A model generated the notes under the pieces. It was not told where the DNA came from, searched no databases, and was given only the letters and a program-made list of their open reading frames with translations. The position numbers and the translations under genes are program-made. 24,092 bases of DNA from JBBIRT01 sp037441725. GTDB taxonomy: Bacteria > Desulfobacterota > BSN033 > UBA1163. Location: NCBI GenBank assembly GCA_037441725.1, contig JBBIRT010000042.1:1-24092 (forward strand), read 5' to 3'. Numbering within the stretch: position 1 is the first letter of the stretch; each line of letters starts with the position of its first letter. Positions 23,073 to 24,092 of the stretch are shown in pieces.

Positions 23073-24092
23073 CTAAGGCAAGATTTCTTTGGCAACATCT
23101 TCAAGACCTAATTCTTCCAGTTTCTTTTTACTTGGTTTGGTCGTCTTTAAATCCCAATCCATGGCAGTGAGGTATTCTCGATCCATCGTTTCCTCGTCCA
23201 CGGTGATTCCTTTGAGTGGACCTGTCTGAGGAGGAGGATTCCCAATGATTCGGCCCGGGATTTTATACTCAAGTGGATTTAACCCCTCCCGGAGGTTAAA
23301 GGCATGGCGGATATTGGTGATTCGTTCACCCGTTTTAATCAATTCTTCGATTGTTAAATCCCACCCTGAAACCGCACGCATAAAATCCACAAAGGCATTG
23401 ACTGAAGGGAGGGCCCAATATAAGAATAGGCAGGTTCCCGAACTGCTCACCACATGGCTGAAGCTGTGTCCTATCTTATGGGCTTCTCCTCTTCCACTAA
23501 AGGATTTTGGATCGTGTGGTGGAAGAGGAAGTCCAGGAAGGGGCATTCCAGGGCCTTGGGTATGGCGGGCAGGGGTAGCATCCATTCTATAGCTTATTCC
23601 CCAATGATACCCAAATTTTGGATCGTGGGCTGGGACCTCTTGTCCTTGAATATGCATGGCGTACTGGTCTGAACCTTTGCCGATCCTCTTGGCAGCCATC
23701 TTTACTCCATCTGCCAGGATGTCACCAAAACCTTCCCTCTTGACTAACTTCTCGGTCATCGCCACAATGGAGCGATGGTTTCCCCAAGTCATCTCAATCC
23801 CATCTGTATCCGCTTTGGTGATTAACCCATTCTCGTAACATTCGATGGCGAAGGCAATAGCTGCTCCGCCCGAGATCGTATCGATTCCATAGCGATTACA
23901 AATGTCATTGACTTTGATAATGGATTCGAGATTACTATTAAGACAGTTAGCACCGAACATTCCGAGGGTTTCATATTCAGGTTTGTGAGCCCCTGCTGAA
24001 TATTGATATTCTCCTGTGCCCTCCTTCATGTGGCCTCCACAAGCAAGGGGGCAACGGTAGCAGGCATATTTATTGGCTTGGAGTTCGATGAC
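23073..24092 (-). CDS. aldehyde:ferredoxin oxidoreductase (AOR family), 5' end beyond window
   Basis: The last 339 residues of an AOR are present; the frame is open to the right edge, so the start lies outside. The iron-sulfur motif C-Y-R-C-P-L-A-C is encoded at 24039-24062, upstream of the internal ATG at 24029 that might be mistaken for a start. The remaining ligand is probably the Cys in the S-G-T-C-L-F segment. The H-K-P-E-Y-E-T-L-G, GIDTIS and F-N-L-R-E-G-L segments match the AOR at 2684-4561, but the two differ considerably, including the spacing around the P-A-H-D-P-K region. It probably oxidises a different aldehyde. It is upstream of the one-domain cupin gene in the same direction, separated by 219 nt holding the repeat arm. 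Confidence 0.92.
   Translation of the reverse strand, partial: VIELQANKYACYRCPLACGGHMKEGTGEYQYSAGAHKPEYETLGMFGANCLNSNLESIIKVNDICNRYGIDTISGGAAIAFAIECYENGLITKADTDGIEMTWGNHRSIVAMTEKLVKREGFGDILADGVKMAAKRIGKGSDQYAMHIQGQEVPAHDPKFGYHWGISYRMDATPARHTQGPGMPLPGLPLPPHDPKSFSGRGEAHKIGHSFSHVVSSSGTCLFLYWALPSVNAFVDFMRAVSGWDLTIEELIKTGERITNIRHAFNLREGLNPLEYKIPGRIIGNPPPQTGPLKGITVDEETMDREYLTAMDWDLKTTKPSKKKLEELGLEDVAKEILP

Overview
The window is a 24 kb piece of a scaffold with two N-runs (14718-14744 and 16128-16184). It looks like an anaerobic Gram-negative bacterium of the Desulfobacterota/Syntrophobacterales type. That placement is an inference from the gene content: two aldehyde:ferredoxin oxidoreductases (AOR), selenoproteins, solute-binding proteins with signal peptides but no obvious lipobox, Shine-Dalgarno sites of the AGGAGG type, and moderate GC. 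No rRNA, tRNA, integrase, transposase or CRISPR array was seen.

Layout. About 19 kb (299-19316) is transcribed leftward as one co-directional series. In order of transcription it reads: a Liv-type ABC transporter (livG, livF, livH, livM and its binding protein); a family-5 (peptide/nickel type) binding protein; two tandem paralogous UGSC-family selenoprotein genes; a second family-5 binding protein; a peptide-type permease pair; a zinc alcohol dehydrogenase; an AOR; a small conserved protein; a second zinc alcohol dehydrogenase; and a second copy of the small protein. From a divergent promoter near 19.4 kb, a rightward block encodes two two-domain cupin proteins and an SDR oxidoreductase. Two further leftward genes close the window: a one-domain cupin and a second AOR cut by the right edge.

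Main result. Both UGSC-family genes look split into two open frames, but in each the break is an in-frame TGA inside a U-x-x-C motif (U-G-S-C in one, U-S-T-C in the other). The reading frame continues in conserved sequence on both sides, and a SECIS-like hairpin can be drawn just downstream of each TGA. They are best read as full-length selenoproteins of 594 and 546 residues. By contrast, the peptide-permease gene dppB has an in-frame TAA in a conserved Gly-Leu-Asp stretch, which cannot be selenocysteine and is either a real nonsense mutation or a sequence error.

How it may work together (inference). ABC systems import an organic substrate. The Sec-dependent UGSC pair performs a redox or cleavage step. 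The alcohol dehydrogenases and AOR oxidise a released alcohol through the aldehyde to the acid, passing electrons to NAD and ferredoxin. The substrate cannot be read from the sequence. Other unusual features are a degenerate ABC signature in LivG, a four-cysteine tail on one of the two small proteins, five cupin domains in three genes, and a long inverted repeat flanking the SDR-cupin segment.
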